Shown: positions 24,058 through 34,955, numbered from the stretch's first letter. The stretch: 64,000 nucleotides of DNA from Piliocolobus tephrosceles (GCF_002776525.5 NC_045437.1:135603621-135667620); one strand, 5' to 3'. The notes: generated from the sequence alone by a model not told the origin. Made by a program: numbers and translations.

Positions 24058-24171
24058 AGAAGGAAGGAAGGAAGGAAGGAAGGAAGGAAGGAAGGAAGGA
24101 AGGAAGGAAGGAANNNNNNNNNNGAAGGAAGGAAGGAAGGAAGGAAGGAAGGAAGGAAGGAAGGAAGGAAA
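24058..24171 (+). repeat. (GAAG)n microsatellite with 10-N gap
   Basis: Pure tetranucleotide run on both sides of ten N at 24114-24123. True length is unknown because of the gap. Confidence 0.97.
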
Positions 24172-24179
24172 AGAGATAT

Positions 24180-24478
24180 TAAAAGATGGAGTTTATTTGA
24201 GCATTTAACCATTCATGAACTGGGCAGCACCAGACCATAAGTAGTTCATGCTTCCACCAAGGGGGTGTGAGAGAAAATTTTTATAAGGTGTTTGAGGAAA
24301 CAAGACAAAGAAAATATTTGATTGGTTAAAGTGGAAAGTCTCTAGTTAGAGGTTAGCTGGCAGTTTCTGATTGTTTAAGTTTCATTTTACTGTTTATAAG
24401 GGCTTTGGTTTGCCTTCCGAGAAACCTAAGGTGTTGAAGTTGTCTCGGCCTAATGGCATCCCAATTAATTTTTTTAAA
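24180..24478. mobile_element. LTR-like insert within old L1
   Basis: About 300 bp unlike L1, from 'gatggagtttatttgagcat' to 'cccaattaatttttttaaac', lying between the two halves of the L1 3' end. Family not recognised. Confidence 0.4.
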
Positions 24479-24930
24479 CAGGAGGGAGGAAGGATAGGAG
24501 AGCGAAAAAAAATCTAAATGCCCAGTCAGAGGAGTATGGTTTAAAAAGTTGTGGTACATTCATACCACAGAATTCTATGCAGTCAATATAGAAGATAGAG
24601 CTATCTATACTAACTTGGGAAAATGTTTATTTTAAAAATGTACTAACTTGGGAAAATGATATGCTAAATGATAACAAACAAGTTGGAATACAATGTATGT
24701 GTTATAAATATTTATGTATGAGTATACATGGATATACCTACATAGGCACATATGTACATGTAAGGGTATATCCATTTAAAGGTAAAGGAAAAAAATCAGG
24801 AAAGATACACACCAAACTGTTACCAGTGAATATCTCTGAGGAGTGGAATGGGGATGGTTTTCACTGATAAACTTCTAAACTATTTGTAGGTAACATTGCA
24901 TATGCCATTTTGAAAACCCAATTTAACAAA

Positions 24931-25585
24931 ATAAGGAGTATTAAATGCTATCACAGGGCAAGAAGAGAGTGCTATTTCTGAGCACAAAGCAAGAGTTAGT
25001 CACCCTTCACTTCTTGTCATTTTAATCTGCTCATCCTATAATCTCCAAACGTGTCCCAACAAGACCCCAAGCATTCTGCAATTTATAACCCCACCTAGTG
25101 GCAAACACAGGTGAATCTGAGACATCAAATCATTCGTACCACTTTCTACTTTCTTTCTTTTTTTTTTTTCTTTTGCTAAACGAGGGTGGATGTGATGGAT
25201 GTCATAGCTAAATGTTGCAAAATGCCATGGCTAGTGACAAAGAGGAGTCCTAGGGAGCCTCACTTACCTCACAGAGCTGCTGAGAGGAAAACATGAGTTA
25301 AACGTGCAGAGGATATGATTTTCAGTTCACACAGTTGTGCAAAAAACACAATTTACCCTATCTTTTGTAACTTAGCTAAACTTCTGTTTTGAGCTCTTAT
25401 TCTGCCCAGATGGCAGAAACTTATTTTCAATCAATATAGTACCCCTTACTGCATCCTCAACACCACCCCTATATACACTTTTACACAAATAACACCTGAA
25501 TTGTGTTAAAGTCCAGCAGAGGAGAAGTCTCTGAGAACCAATGGGCTAATAGTGGGGATTTGGGTCTCTACAAGCTACTGCTAAG
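24931..25585. other. Intergenic, nothing recognised
   Basis: Pyrimidine run near 25146-25175. No gene or named repeat. Confidence 0.45.
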
Positions 25586-25589
25586 ATGC

Positions 25590-26190
25590 CCCTGTACCTT
25601 GGTAAAGAAAAATTGTCCAGACAGTTGTTAAAGACAGTAAAACAGACTTTATTCAGGAGGACTACTACAATGGGGTCTTGCAGTAGGATAGAGGGATTGG
25701 TCTTAACTCCAAACACATCAAGGACACGTGGAGATTTGCAGCCGAGGAGCAGAACAGGAATCAGTGAATGGAAAATTACTAAGAGGAAACATCAAGGCTA
25801 GGGGGATTCTTGCTAGACCAACTCAACAGGATTCTTGCTGAAGGCAGGCCAGGGTGAGAGGATATCAAGGGTGGGGAATGAGAAATTTGATCAGATATTG
25901 ACAGTAGTCAGATACAGGGTAGGGGATTTTTGTTAAACTGACTCAGAAGTATTTTTGCTAAAACTGGACTGAGAGGGCCAAGGACAGAGCCCAAGGTCAG
26001 GACCTGGAGGGCTTAGAGGGGCCTGACTATAGTTAGGTCAAGGAGAGAGCCTTTGTAAGCTTTCACCTCAGCTCTCTTAGGCCTAGCAAACATCCCTTGC
26101 TTTGGAGTCAAGAAGTTCCTGCAAAACCCTCTCTGCCTCCCTCCAATGAGACTGGCTGCACCACATTTTTCTCTTGCTACTCTTTTCCTG
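25590..26190. mobile_element. LTR-like block with a duplicated end
   Basis: Contains internally repeated phrases ('ggattcttgctagaccaact', 'aggattcttgctgaaggc', 'tttttgttaaactgactcag', 'tatttttgctaaaactggac'). Its last 90 bp (26092-26183) recur at 26561-26661. Family not recognised. Confidence 0.4.
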
Positions 26191-26204
26191 TGGATTAGCT
26201 CTAT

Positions 26205-26537
26205 CTTAGTCTGTTTGTGCTGCTACAACAGAATACCACAGACTGGGTAATTGATAAAGAACAGAAATTCATTTCTCGTGATTCTGGAGGCTGGAAAGTC
26301 CAAGATCAAGGTGCCAGTATTCAGTCTGGTAAGAGTCTTCTTGTGGCATCTCCACACAGCAGAAGGCAGTAGGGTAAGCTGCTGAATGCTCCATGCAGCT
26401 TCTCTTAAAAGAGTCTTAATCCTGCTAATGAGGGAGAAGCTCTAATGGCCTTAGCACCTCTTACAGGTCCCACCTCTTAATACAATCACACAATGTAACA
26501 CCTACATTTTAGAGGGGACACATTCAGACCATAACAG
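26205..26537 (-). mobile_element. MaLR/MLT-type LTR, reverse
   Basis: Clear order 'cttagtctgtttgtgctgct', 'ccacagactgggtaattgat', 'attctggaggctggaaagtc' and 'cattcagaccataaca'. The wording is the reverse complement of MaLR-type LTRs. Exact subfamily uncertain. Confidence 0.7.
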
Positions 26538-26560
26538 CCTTTCCACTCAACACTTTCAGG

Positions 26561-26661
26561 CCCAGCAACCAGTCTTGCTTCTGAGACAAGAACTCCCTGC
26601 CAAGCCATCTCTGTCTCCCTTCAATAAAACTGGCTGAGCCACATTTTCCTCTTGCTGCTTG
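26561..26661. repeat. Second copy of 26092-26183 block
   Basis: Roughly three-quarters identical by eye to 26092-26183 ('cagcaaccagtcttgcttct', 'ctggctgagccacattttcc'). The MLT-type LTR lies between the copies. Confidence 0.7.
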
Positions 26662-27550
26662 CCAGGGGGCAGGATGTAGGACCTCACTCTGCAGATCCAC
26701 AAACTTCACTGCTCTCATCCTCTCCACCTGTGCTCTCCTCCCTGTGTCATGGGGAATCTTTCTAATCTGGATGGGGCTGTGGGGAGTTGTAAATCCCTGT
26801 TTCCTCCAAACTCCACCAAAGTCAGTCAGTGAAAGGACAAAAACCCTGGAAGTCCCAGCCTCCCTGTGGTGAGGAAATGCAGTGCAGGACAGACTAGGGT
26901 GCAATGCTGGGATGGAAAGTAGGAAAAACATAAGGAAAAAAAGAGGAACCTAATGTACCACAGGTAACACTGTAGCCTGGTGGGTACAGGTTTGGTTCTT
27001 GGTATATGATTGTCTGGGCCTGAATCTCCACTCTACCACTCACTAATATTGGTCAAATTATTTCACTTTCCTTTAAGGATAATTGTATCTACTTCAGGGG
27101 GCCATTGTGGAAACTAATGCAAAGGAACAGCAGATTCTGAATCAATCATCCTTCCTTTCTTCCACTTACAACTTAAGACTGCAATTTGACATTGGTCCAT
27201 TGTAATTCAGTTCAGGGTGCTTTGCTACCCACTCTCCACCTTAAGGTGGGAAATGTCAGTTGTCCAGGCATGAGCCTCATGCTGACATCACTTATCCTCT
27301 GAAGGATGAAAGACAGAAAGCAGTGTCACCTTCTATAGCTCAGCTTCTATAAGGAATGTTCAAGTCAATATCCTTAAGGAATTATAACTTTTCCCAAGGC
27401 TGAAAGAAGCAATGGTTGGAGCTCATGGCAGTATCACTCAAAGCCTCCTTAGGGCTTAATCTCAAAAACCTTGCTCAGAGAAGTCTTCACAGACATATAT
27501 CCTTTGAACCCTTGAACCAAGGGGCAAGCCTCTCCTAAAAACAGAAAAAG
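26662..27550. other. Intergenic, nothing recognised
   Basis: No gene. The 135-codon frame at 26524-26931 (minus) overlaps the duplicated block and has no recognisable motif. Confidence 0.45.
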
Positions 27551-27741
27551 GCAGTGGTTTTCCCAGCTTTAAAGTGCATCAGAATCACTGGGAGGGCTTT
27601 TTGAAATAACCTGCTGGGTCCCACCCACAGAGCATCTGATTCTGATTATCTGGGGTAGGCCCCATGAATTTGCATTTCTAGCAAGTTCCTAGGTAACAGT
27701 GTTAACAGTGTTGATGGAAGACCAATCTGAGAACCTCTAGG
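27551..27741 (+). mobile_element. MER5A (hAT-Charlie MITE)
   Basis: Classic order 'aagtgcatcagaatcactgg', 'gctgggtcccacccacagag', 'catctgattctgattatctg', 'aatttgcatttctagcaagt' and 'tctgagaacctc'. Non-autonomous DNA transposon. Confidence 0.88.
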
Positions 27742-28545
27742 CTGGGGAGACATACAGCTCAACAAAGAGGACCAGTGGGAACCCACGACTAATACAAGGG
27801 ATTTGCATATATAACTCGTTCCCCTGGGGTAAGCTTACAAATCTCTTGCATGAAAGAGTGCAATGATACCTTGCTCAAGATATAGGGGTCTTACATTTAT
27901 TATTAACACTCATTATTCCCATTAGAGTGGAAAATGTTACATGACTGATGGAAAATTTCAGGCCTCATTGGAAAGAATTTTCTAAAAAATCCCTCAAATC
28001 CTACTCCAATATTATCCATATGGACAGCATCAGGGAATCCATTCGTTCTGTTATTTCTACATACACATTTCTTCCCACCCACCCCTTCTGCAGATCCCAC
28101 CCATCCCTTCTTCCACAGACTCAGCTGGGCAAGGCAGCCACTGAAATGCATGTCTGGCGGCTCACAAGCCCTTTCTGTAGAAACCCGCACCCCCTCATCC
28201 ACGGGAGAGACAGGGAGCCACTATGTGACCCTACTCTCTACCATTTCTGATTAGACAAGGAATGGATACCTGACACAAGCTCAGCCAATCAGATTTACTC
28301 CTGGAAATTTGAAATTGGGATTCAGAGACATCCAATCAGTATTTGAAATTGACTGGACTAATAATTGTGAGGTGGCCAGAATTCACCAGATAGTCTGAAG
28401 AACAGAGGAAACTACAGAGAAAAAAGAACAAAGTAACTGTGAATTGGTGGAGAGAGAAGGTAAGTGTGTCCTCATGGCATTCCAGACACTGATTATATTT
28501 CTTCCTAAGACCTTTTTTGGAGCCTTCCTTCTACCCACCCTTGAG
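27742..28545. other. Intergenic, nothing recognised
   Basis: Open frames of about 100 codons on both strands (27903-28250) mirror each other and carry no domain motif. Confidence 0.45.
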
Positions 28546-28891
28546 TTCTGATAGGATTTGGCTCTGTGTCCCCACCCAAACCTCATCTTGAAGTGTAATC
28601 TCCACCTGATGGGAGATGACTGGATCATGAGGGCAGAATTCCCCCTTGCTGTTCTCATGACAATGAATGGGTTCTTACAAGATCTGGTTGTTTGATAAGT
28701 GTCGGGGCTTCCCTGCTCTTTCTCTCCTGCCACCACTAGGAAACGCCTTGCTTCCCTTTTGCCTTCTGCCATGATTGTAAGTTTCCTGAGGCCTCTCCAG
28801 CCATGTAGAACTGTCAATTAAACCTCTTTTGTTTATAAATTACCCAATATCAGGTAGTATCTTTATAGTAGTGTGAGAATAGACTAATACA
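28546..28891 (+). mobile_element. MST/MLT-type MaLR LTR (solo)
   Basis: 'gatttggctctgtgtcccca', 'cccaaacctcatcttgaagt', 'gttctcatgacaatgaatgg', 'ccttctgccatgattgtaag' and 'gagaatagactaataca'. More diverged than the THE1 LTRs in this window. Confidence 0.82.
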
Positions 28892-28929
28892 GGTTTTATG
28901 TGACATTTATTTTCCAATTTCTATTTAAG

Positions 28930-29270
28930 CTAGTGGTTTCACTCACTTTTTCAGTCATCGGCTGTTTATTGAGCACTGTCTCTGAGCCAGGTGCTGCCCC
29001 TGGTGCTGAAGAAACCGTAGAGTTTACCTGCAACTACTGGTGTTACCTGCAACTAGGACAACTAGTATAGACACTTATACCTACCATAATATAAAGAAAT
29101 GCACACACAGAAAGAAAAGTTGTAGAAAAACGTATGTAATTTATTGAACACTTACTATGTGCCAGGCACCCTGCTAAGTGCTTTTCGTGCATCTTCTCTC
29201 ACAACAACCCTGCGAGGCAGGTACTATTATCTATATTTCCTCAAGAACACACAGGATTCAAACATATGTA
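28930..29270 (+). repeat. L2/MIR relics
   Basis: Two consecutive 'tttattgagcac' type L2 ends: 'gctgtttattgagcactgtc' and 'aatttattgaacacttacta', the latter running into reverse-MIR-like 'acaacaaccctgcgaggcag'. Confidence 0.6.
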
Positions 29271-30190
29271 ACCTAACCCCTCAGAACCACTAAAAGGCAA
29301 GAGAGTGGAAAAGATCTAGAATCATAGTAACAGTGAGGGAAAATACAGACACACACACTCACACTCACACAGAATTCAGGCCTGGTTATATCAGCACACA
29401 CTCGGACATCCTGTTGTTTTCTGCCAGGCACTGGCTTTTCAGCTCCTCTCCATTCCTAAAAGTAGGGGGTTAGGGGGGAAATCAACATCTACTTCTTTAG
29501 AAATCATCTTGAGAAGTAATTGTTCTTGATAATACTTTAATTGGACAAGAGCCTTCAAATTTGGCCTCCTGAGCACAGCAGGAATGCATTTCTCTCTGCC
29601 TTTTAGAAAATGTGCCCACCTTGGATTGTCTAAGAATGCTCTTAAGGTGATGTCAGAGAATCACCTTAAATGTTCCTCACCAGCAGGTCAGCACTTACCC
29701 ACTGGATGCCTCTTCAGGATCCCTATTCAAGTTCCCTTTCAGTTTTGTCCCAGCCTGCTCCCTGCCAGGTGCAGGAGAGCAGGGAGCAGCTCAGGCTCAG
29801 GTGGACAGAGCTGTGAATGGTTCCTGCGCAGCCCCCTGCGTCCTCAGGGCAAACAAAGCACTCAAAGGCCTGACAGGGCTTCAAGACTGAAGAGCCTGAG
29901 GAGAAACAGGATTCTAAAAGTCGTAGGCATTCCAGCAAGAGAGAACTGGGGAAGCAGGGTTCCCAGACCCATTCAAACCACAGGCAGCTCAGCTTCCTCA
30001 TCTATAAAGTTAGGATTCCCAAATATGCCCTGCCTAGAAACAGATACCACTTATTGAGCTTTTTTTTTTTTTTTTTTTGTGCCAGGCACTGCACTACACG
30101 TGTTTGCACATGATTTTTAAAGAACCCCATTTGGCAGGAATAACTGTCTCCATTTTATAAAAGGCAAAACTGAGGTTCCAAAAGGTAAAG

Positions 30191-30238
30191 CTGGTTCACA
30201 GAGCCAGTCCTGGTTCACAGAGCCAGTCCTGGTTCACA
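30191..30238 (+). repeat. 2.5 copies of a 19-bp unit
   Basis: Unit 'ctggttcacagagccagtc' at 30191-30209 and 30210-30228, then a half copy. Confidence 0.95.
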
Positions 30239-30735
30239 TAATTAGCAAATGGCAGAAATGTCACTTCCCAAATCCCATGCTCTTAGCTACTGGCTGGCTT
30301 CCTTCGGCTTCTGTTTGGGAAGACAGAACTGGTAGTGAGGAAAAATAATGGCAGAGCCACCAGAATGTCTTCATAATTTGCCAGCATCAAGCCCAATCTA
30401 GCTGGAACTCTGTTTCCTCACCCCCCACCCCCCCACCGCGAATTATCTCCCAACCCAGTTGCAGACTTTCTAGACCATGTTTAGGATCTTAAGACAAGAA
30501 GTTTAGTCCCTGAAGGCCTCGGCTGCCACCCAGCCCAGCAAGGACACTGGGCTCTGAAACAAATGTACCAAGAAACCCATATCCCATCATCAAGACTAGA
30601 GATTTTTAAAAACAGAAATCTGAGATGTGCTGGGGGAATTGGGGAGTGGGAAGTGGTATCAGAATTTAGGCTTCGAATGCTTCTCTAAACAGCAATAGGT
30701 AATGTTTGTCTTAAAGGCCTAGAGAATGGAACTGT

Positions 30736-30769
30736 ATGATAAATTTGGGATCATGATAAATTTGGGATC
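30736..30769 (+). repeat. 2 x 17-bp tandem duplication
   Basis: Unit 'atgataaatttgggatc' repeated exactly at 30736-30752 and 30753-30769. Confidence 0.95.
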
Positions 30770-31084
30770 ACAACTTTGAAGCCTTTCCTGTCTCTTCATC
30801 CTTTCTACTGGAAAAAATCATTCACATTCTTCCTTGTTTCTTGCTTTGCCCTCACACAAGTTGCAGGGTGAGCTCCTTTTCCCTTGTCCTTCCTGAATTC
30901 TCAAAATTCTCAGCAGAAGAAAACAAGAAAAGCACACAAATACCCAGTCCTCTGTGAGAAAAGAAATCCTGATACATCTCAGAAATTGAAAGATATTCTT
31001 TTATCCCACATCAGATCAGATATGTTTCCAGTTGCAGAAGAGAACAACCAATAACTTAGGACCTATCAACAAAGAAAGTCAAAA

Positions 31085-31959
31085 TCCATAAAATATGTAA
31101 AGAGATTTATTCTTAGCCAAATGTGAGGATCATGACCTGTAATATAGCCCTAGGAGATCCTGAGAACCCAAGGTGATTGGGTTACAAATTGATTTTATAC
31201 ATTTTAGGGGGGACAGAAGTTACAGGCAGACCTCAATCACTATGTGTAAGGTGCACATTGGTTTGGTCCAGAAAAGTGGGACAATGCTAAGTAGGGGTGA
31301 GGGAGCAGTTTTCAGGTCATATTTAGATGCAAAAGTTTTCTGATTGGCAACTGATTGTGGCAACTGATTGAAAGTGTTAACTTATTATCTAAAGACCTGG
31401 AATCAATAGAAAAGAGTGTCTGGGTTTAGACAAGGGGTTGTGGAGATTCTTATTATGTAGATGAAGCCTCCAGGTAGCCAGCTTTAGAGCTCTTATCAGA
31501 CCTAAAAAGGTGCCAGACTCTTAGTTAATTCTCTCCTGGATCAGCGAGAAGACCTTGAAAGGGAAAGGGATTCTCTACAGAATGTTGATTTCCCCACAAG
31601 AGACAGCTTTGCAGGGTTATTTCAAAATATGTCAAAGAAATATATTTTGGGGTAAAACACTTCAATTCCTTTCAGTGCCTGCTATTTGACATGTGATGCT
31701 ATACTACAGTCAGGTTGGAATTTGGTACCTTATTGCTACAAAGAGTCTGTTTTGTCAGTCCTAAGATTTGTCTTTTAGTGTTAATGCTGGTCACTTGTAC
31801 CTGAATTCCAAAGGGAAGAGGATATAATGAGGCATGCTCTACCCCCACTTCCCATCATGGCCTGAACTAGTTTTTCAAGTTTACTTTGGAATGCCCTTGG
31901 TGGACAGTGGGGGTCCATTCAGTCAGCTGGGGGTTTAGAATTTTATTTTTCATTTATAA
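31085..31959 (-). mobile_element. LTR-like element B (relative of element A)
   Basis: Uninterrupted version of the element at 22563-23529: 'agagatttattcttagcc', 'gattttatacattttagggg', 'acctgaattccaaagggaag' and 'agaattttattttt' in the same order and orientation. Confidence 0.6.
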
Positions 31960-31969
31960 ACCAATTGTA

Positions 31970-32485
31970 ACTCAGCTGTCAGCTGGAGCCTCTCTGTCCT
32001 TGTCATACAGAGAAAATACAATGTAAGCTCCTTCAGAGCAGGCATTTTTGTCCGTTTTCCCCCTGCTGTATCCCCAGTGCCTAGAATAGTGCTGATATGG
32101 TTTGGCCATGTCCCCACCCAAATCTCATCTTGAATTGTAGCTCCCATAATTCCTATGTGTCATGGAAGGGACCCAGTGAGAGGTAATTGAATCATAGGGG
32201 CGGGTCTTTCCTGTGCTGTTCTTGTGATAGTGAATAAGTCTCACGAGATCTGATGGTTTTATAAAGAGAAGTTCCCCTGCACAAGCTCTCTCGCCTGCTG
32301 CCATGTAAGATGTAACTTTGCTCCTCATTTGCCTTCCACCATGATTAGGAGGCCTCCCCAGTCATGTGGAACTGTAAGTCAATTAACCCTCTTTCCTTTA
32401 TAAATTACCCAGTTTCAGGTATGTTTTTATTAGCAGCATGAGAACAGATTAATACAAGTGCATAACACCTTATAGGTATTCAATA
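31970..32485 (+). repeat. LINE-2 3' end split by a MaLR LTR
   Basis: L2 phrase 'atgtaagctccttcagagca', 'ctgtatccccagtgcctaga' is broken at 'atagtgc' (32092) and resumes after the LTR with 'ataacaccttataggtattc' (from 32462). Confidence 0.75.
32093..32456 (+). mobile_element. Solo THE1/MST-type LTR with perfect TSD
   Basis: 364-bp LTR from TG (32093) to CA (32456), carrying 'tgatatggtttggcc', 'gtgatagtgaataagtctca' and 'attagcagcatgagaac'. Perfect 5-bp target duplication 'agtgc' at 32088-32092 and 32457-32461. Confidence 0.95.
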
Positions 32486-32559
32486 CTCATGCATGCACAT
32501 ACACATATCATATCCTCTGTGGTAGGCAGACTTATAAGATGGCCCCCAGTGTTTCCCAT

Positions 32560-33080
32560 TTTCTAGTGTGGAAGTTCAAAAATTATTGACATGAGACAGA
32601 TTAATAGGAAAAAAAGGCATACAAATTTATGTAATATGCATACATGGGAGCCTTTGAAACGAAGACCCAATCCGTCAATGAGGTACAGAAGCTTGTATAT
32701 CATCTTGAGGTCACAGAAAGAATGCAGGTTCAGACGATAGTCAAAAATAAGTTATGTTCATGAATCAAGTTTTAGTGGCAAGATAGATTATGGAATGGGG
32801 AGAAGAGGAGGCTTGGCTAGCAAAAGTGGTCTCGTTATGTAGGTGAAACCTCAGACAGAATAGATGGTAAATGTTCATTTTCACAATTCTAAAGGTATCA
32901 GACTCTCAGTTAATCTTTCCTAGATCTGGACCAGGGTATGGCAGGCTACCTTAATACAGAGTCTCTACAGATCCACAGATGTAAATTCCCCCCACAAAAG
33001 ACAGCTTTGCAGGTCCACTTCAGAATAAGTCAAAGAAAAATATTTGGTGGTAAAATACTTTTACGTCCTTCACTAGCATT
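32560..33080 (-). mobile_element. LTR-like block C, partly related to element B
   Basis: Its end (about 32975-33080: 'aaagacagctttgcaggtcc', 'ataagtcaaagaaaaatatt') matches element B at about 31595-31680, but its other half differs. Family not named. Confidence 0.5.
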
Positions 33081-33435
33081 TACACTTTTGTGTAATTATC
33101 CCTTCCCTCGAGTGTGGACTTTGCCTAGTGACATGCTTCTGACCAAAAGAATATGACAAAGATGATGGGATTTCACTTCCATGATTGATTAGATCACAAA
33201 AGATGGTGATTTCTGTCTTGCTAGCAAACTCTCTTGTTGGCTTTGATGAAGAAAGATGCCACATGCCCGAGAAGCTCACACGGCAAGAGACTGAGGCAGT
33301 CTTTTGCCTGTTAGTCTTCAACTAACAGTCAGTGAGGAAATGGGGTTTTCAGTCCAACAGCCCTCAGTAACCTGAATTTTGCCAACAACCATGTAAATGA
33401 GCCTGGAATCAAACCCTTCCAGGAGAAAGGGAATG
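33081..33435. other. Intergenic, old repeat suspected
   Basis: 'gtggactttgcctagtgaca' and 'ctgaccaaaagaatatgaca' suggest an ancient LTR or DNA-transposon relic. Not assignable by eye. Confidence 0.35.
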
Positions 33436-33439
33436 GAGC

Positions 33440-34320
33440 TATGCAAGAACAAAGTTTTGTACATTATTAAATTTAAGTTTGTATTAATCCAAGCTAGATT
33501 GTTATAAATTAAGATGCTAATTGTAATCGCCAGAGAAACCACCAAAAAATCCAAAAATATGATCGAAGAAACAACACGCTAATTTAAATGGTATTGAAAA
33601 AAATCTATATGTAACACTAAAGGCGGCAGTAATTAAGGGACAGAAGAACAAAAACATATAAATATATTGAAAACAAATAGGAAAATTGCAGATACAAATC
33701 TACCTTCTCAGTAATTACATTTAATGGAAATGGATCAAGCACTCTAATTAAAAAGCAGAGCCAGGAACAGTAGGGTGCACCTGCAGTCCCAGCTACTTGG
33801 GAGGCTGAGACAGGAAGAACAATTGAGCCCAGGGGTTCACCAATATGGTCCCTAGTGCATAGTGACTGTACGCTGGAGTAGCCACTGCACTCTAGCCTGG
33901 CAACATAGCAAGACCCCATCTCTAAAAATAAAAGCAGAGATTCGCAGAATAGATTTTTTTAATGATCCAACCATATGCTGCCTATAGGAGACACATGTGA
34001 GATTCAAAAACACAAATAAGTAAAAAGACTGGAAAATATATATATATACTATGCAAACAGTAATCAAAAGAGAGCTGGAATGGTTATACTATATTACACT
34101 AACTAGATCAGTGGAAAACAATTGTTACTAGAGACAGAGAAAGACATTTTATAATTTTTAGGTCACCCATCTAGAATATATAACAATTATAGAAATATAC
34201 ACACCTAACAACAGAGCCCCAAAATACATTAATAAAAAACTGACAAAATTGAAGGGAGAAAAAAGCAATGCAAAAGAGACTTAAGAGACATATCAAACAA
34301 ATGCAATGCAATGTATGCAC
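33440..34320 (+). mobile_element. Old L1 (L1M type) ORF2 endonuclease region
   Basis: Degenerate but ordered L1 ORF2 5' sequence: 'taatggaaatggatcaagca', 'ccaaccatatgctgcctata', 'aatcaaaagagagctggaat', and 'aacaacagagccccaaaata' then 'ctgacaaaattgaagggaga'. It is interrupted at 33762-33929 by a 7SL-derived copy. Confidence 0.78.
33762..33929 (+). pseudogene. 7SL RNA-derived retropseudogene
   Basis: A 168-bp 7SL-like copy with internal deletion. The 5' domain has 'cctgcagtcccagctacttg' and 'ggaggctgagacaggaagaa'. The centre has 'ccaatatggt', a 7SL-specific S-domain phrase absent from Alu. The 3' end is 'tagccactgcactctagcc', 'caacatagcaagacccc' and an A-rich tail. It is bounded by the 10-bp direct repeat 'aaaagcagag' (33752-33761 and 33930-33939), so it arose by L1-mediated retroposition. 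Alternative: a rearranged FLAM/old Alu monomer. Confidence 0.65.
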
Positions 34321-34619
34321 TTTATTTGAGTCCTGATTCAGATAAATGAAATGTGAACACTGACTGGATATTTAATGATATTAAGAAATTATTGGGTTTT
34401 TTAGGTATGATAAAGGCATGTGGATATATCTAAAAAGAAAGCCTCCTTTCTTTTAGAGATGCACTCAAAGATTTTTAGATAAATTTATATTATATCTGCA
34501 ATTTTCTTCAAAAAATTTGAGGGGAGTAGATGGAGTGTGAGGAATAAATTAAACAAGATTAGTCATAAATTGGCAATTAATGTTGCAGAATGATGAGTGC
34601 ATGGCAGTACACTTTATTA
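34321..34619. other. Intergenic, nothing recognised
   Basis: AT-rich. May be a continuation of the old L1 or another relic. No gene. Confidence 0.4.
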
Positions 34620-34633
34620 TTCTATCTTCTTTT

Positions 34634-34955
34634 TGTTTTGTTTTTGTTTTTGTTTTTTGTTTTTTTTTTTTTGAGACGGAGTCTCCCTCTGTCACCCAGG
34701 CTGGAGTGCAGTGGCCGGATCTCGGCTCACTGCAAACTCCGCCTCCCGGGTTTACGCCATTCTCCTGCCTCAGGCTCCCAAGTAGCTGGGACTACAGGCG
34801 CCCGCCACCTCGCCCGGCTAGTTTTTTGTATTTTTTTTAGTAGAGACAGGGTTTCACCGTGTTCGCCAGGATGGTCTCCATCTCCTGACCTCGTGATCCG
34901 CCTGTCTCGGCCTCCCAAAGTGCTGGGATTACAGGCTTGAGCCACCGCACCCGGC
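34634..34955 (-). mobile_element. AluY, minus strand
   Basis: Antisense Alu led by a T-rich (GTTTT)n tail. Perfect 13-bp target duplication 'tctatcttctttt' at 34621-34633 and 34956-34968. Carries the 'cagtggccggatctcggctc' and 'cacctcgcccggctagtt' variants of Old World monkey AluY. Confidence 0.93.

Larger units (their letters stand above)
23840..24930 (+). mobile_element. Old L1 3' end, interrupted
   Basis: L1-like order 'aactctgttggtgggagtta', 'tattcattgcaacatcattt', then after the (GAAG)n and an LTR-like insert 'aaatctaaatgcccagtcag', 'gtggtacattcataccacag' and 'tatctctgaggagtggaatg'. About 24180-24478 is the unrelated insert. Confidence 0.65.
29271..31080. other. Intergenic with small tandem repeats
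   Basis: Holds an (AC)n-rich stretch at about 29350-29370, a T run at about 30060-30078 next to an L2-like end ('gtgccaggcactgcactaca'), and two short direct duplications (30191-30238 and 30736-30769). The 157-codon frame at 29584-30057 has no recognisable domain. Confidence 0.45.

Noticed and set aside
23928..24240. Frames encoding FLPS or KEGR repeats
   Set aside because: Direct translation of the (GAAG)n microsatellite and gap.
29584..30057. 157-codon plus-strand frame
   Set aside because: No recognisable domain or repeat of known protein type, and no conserved start or splice signals. Kept only as part of an intergenic note.
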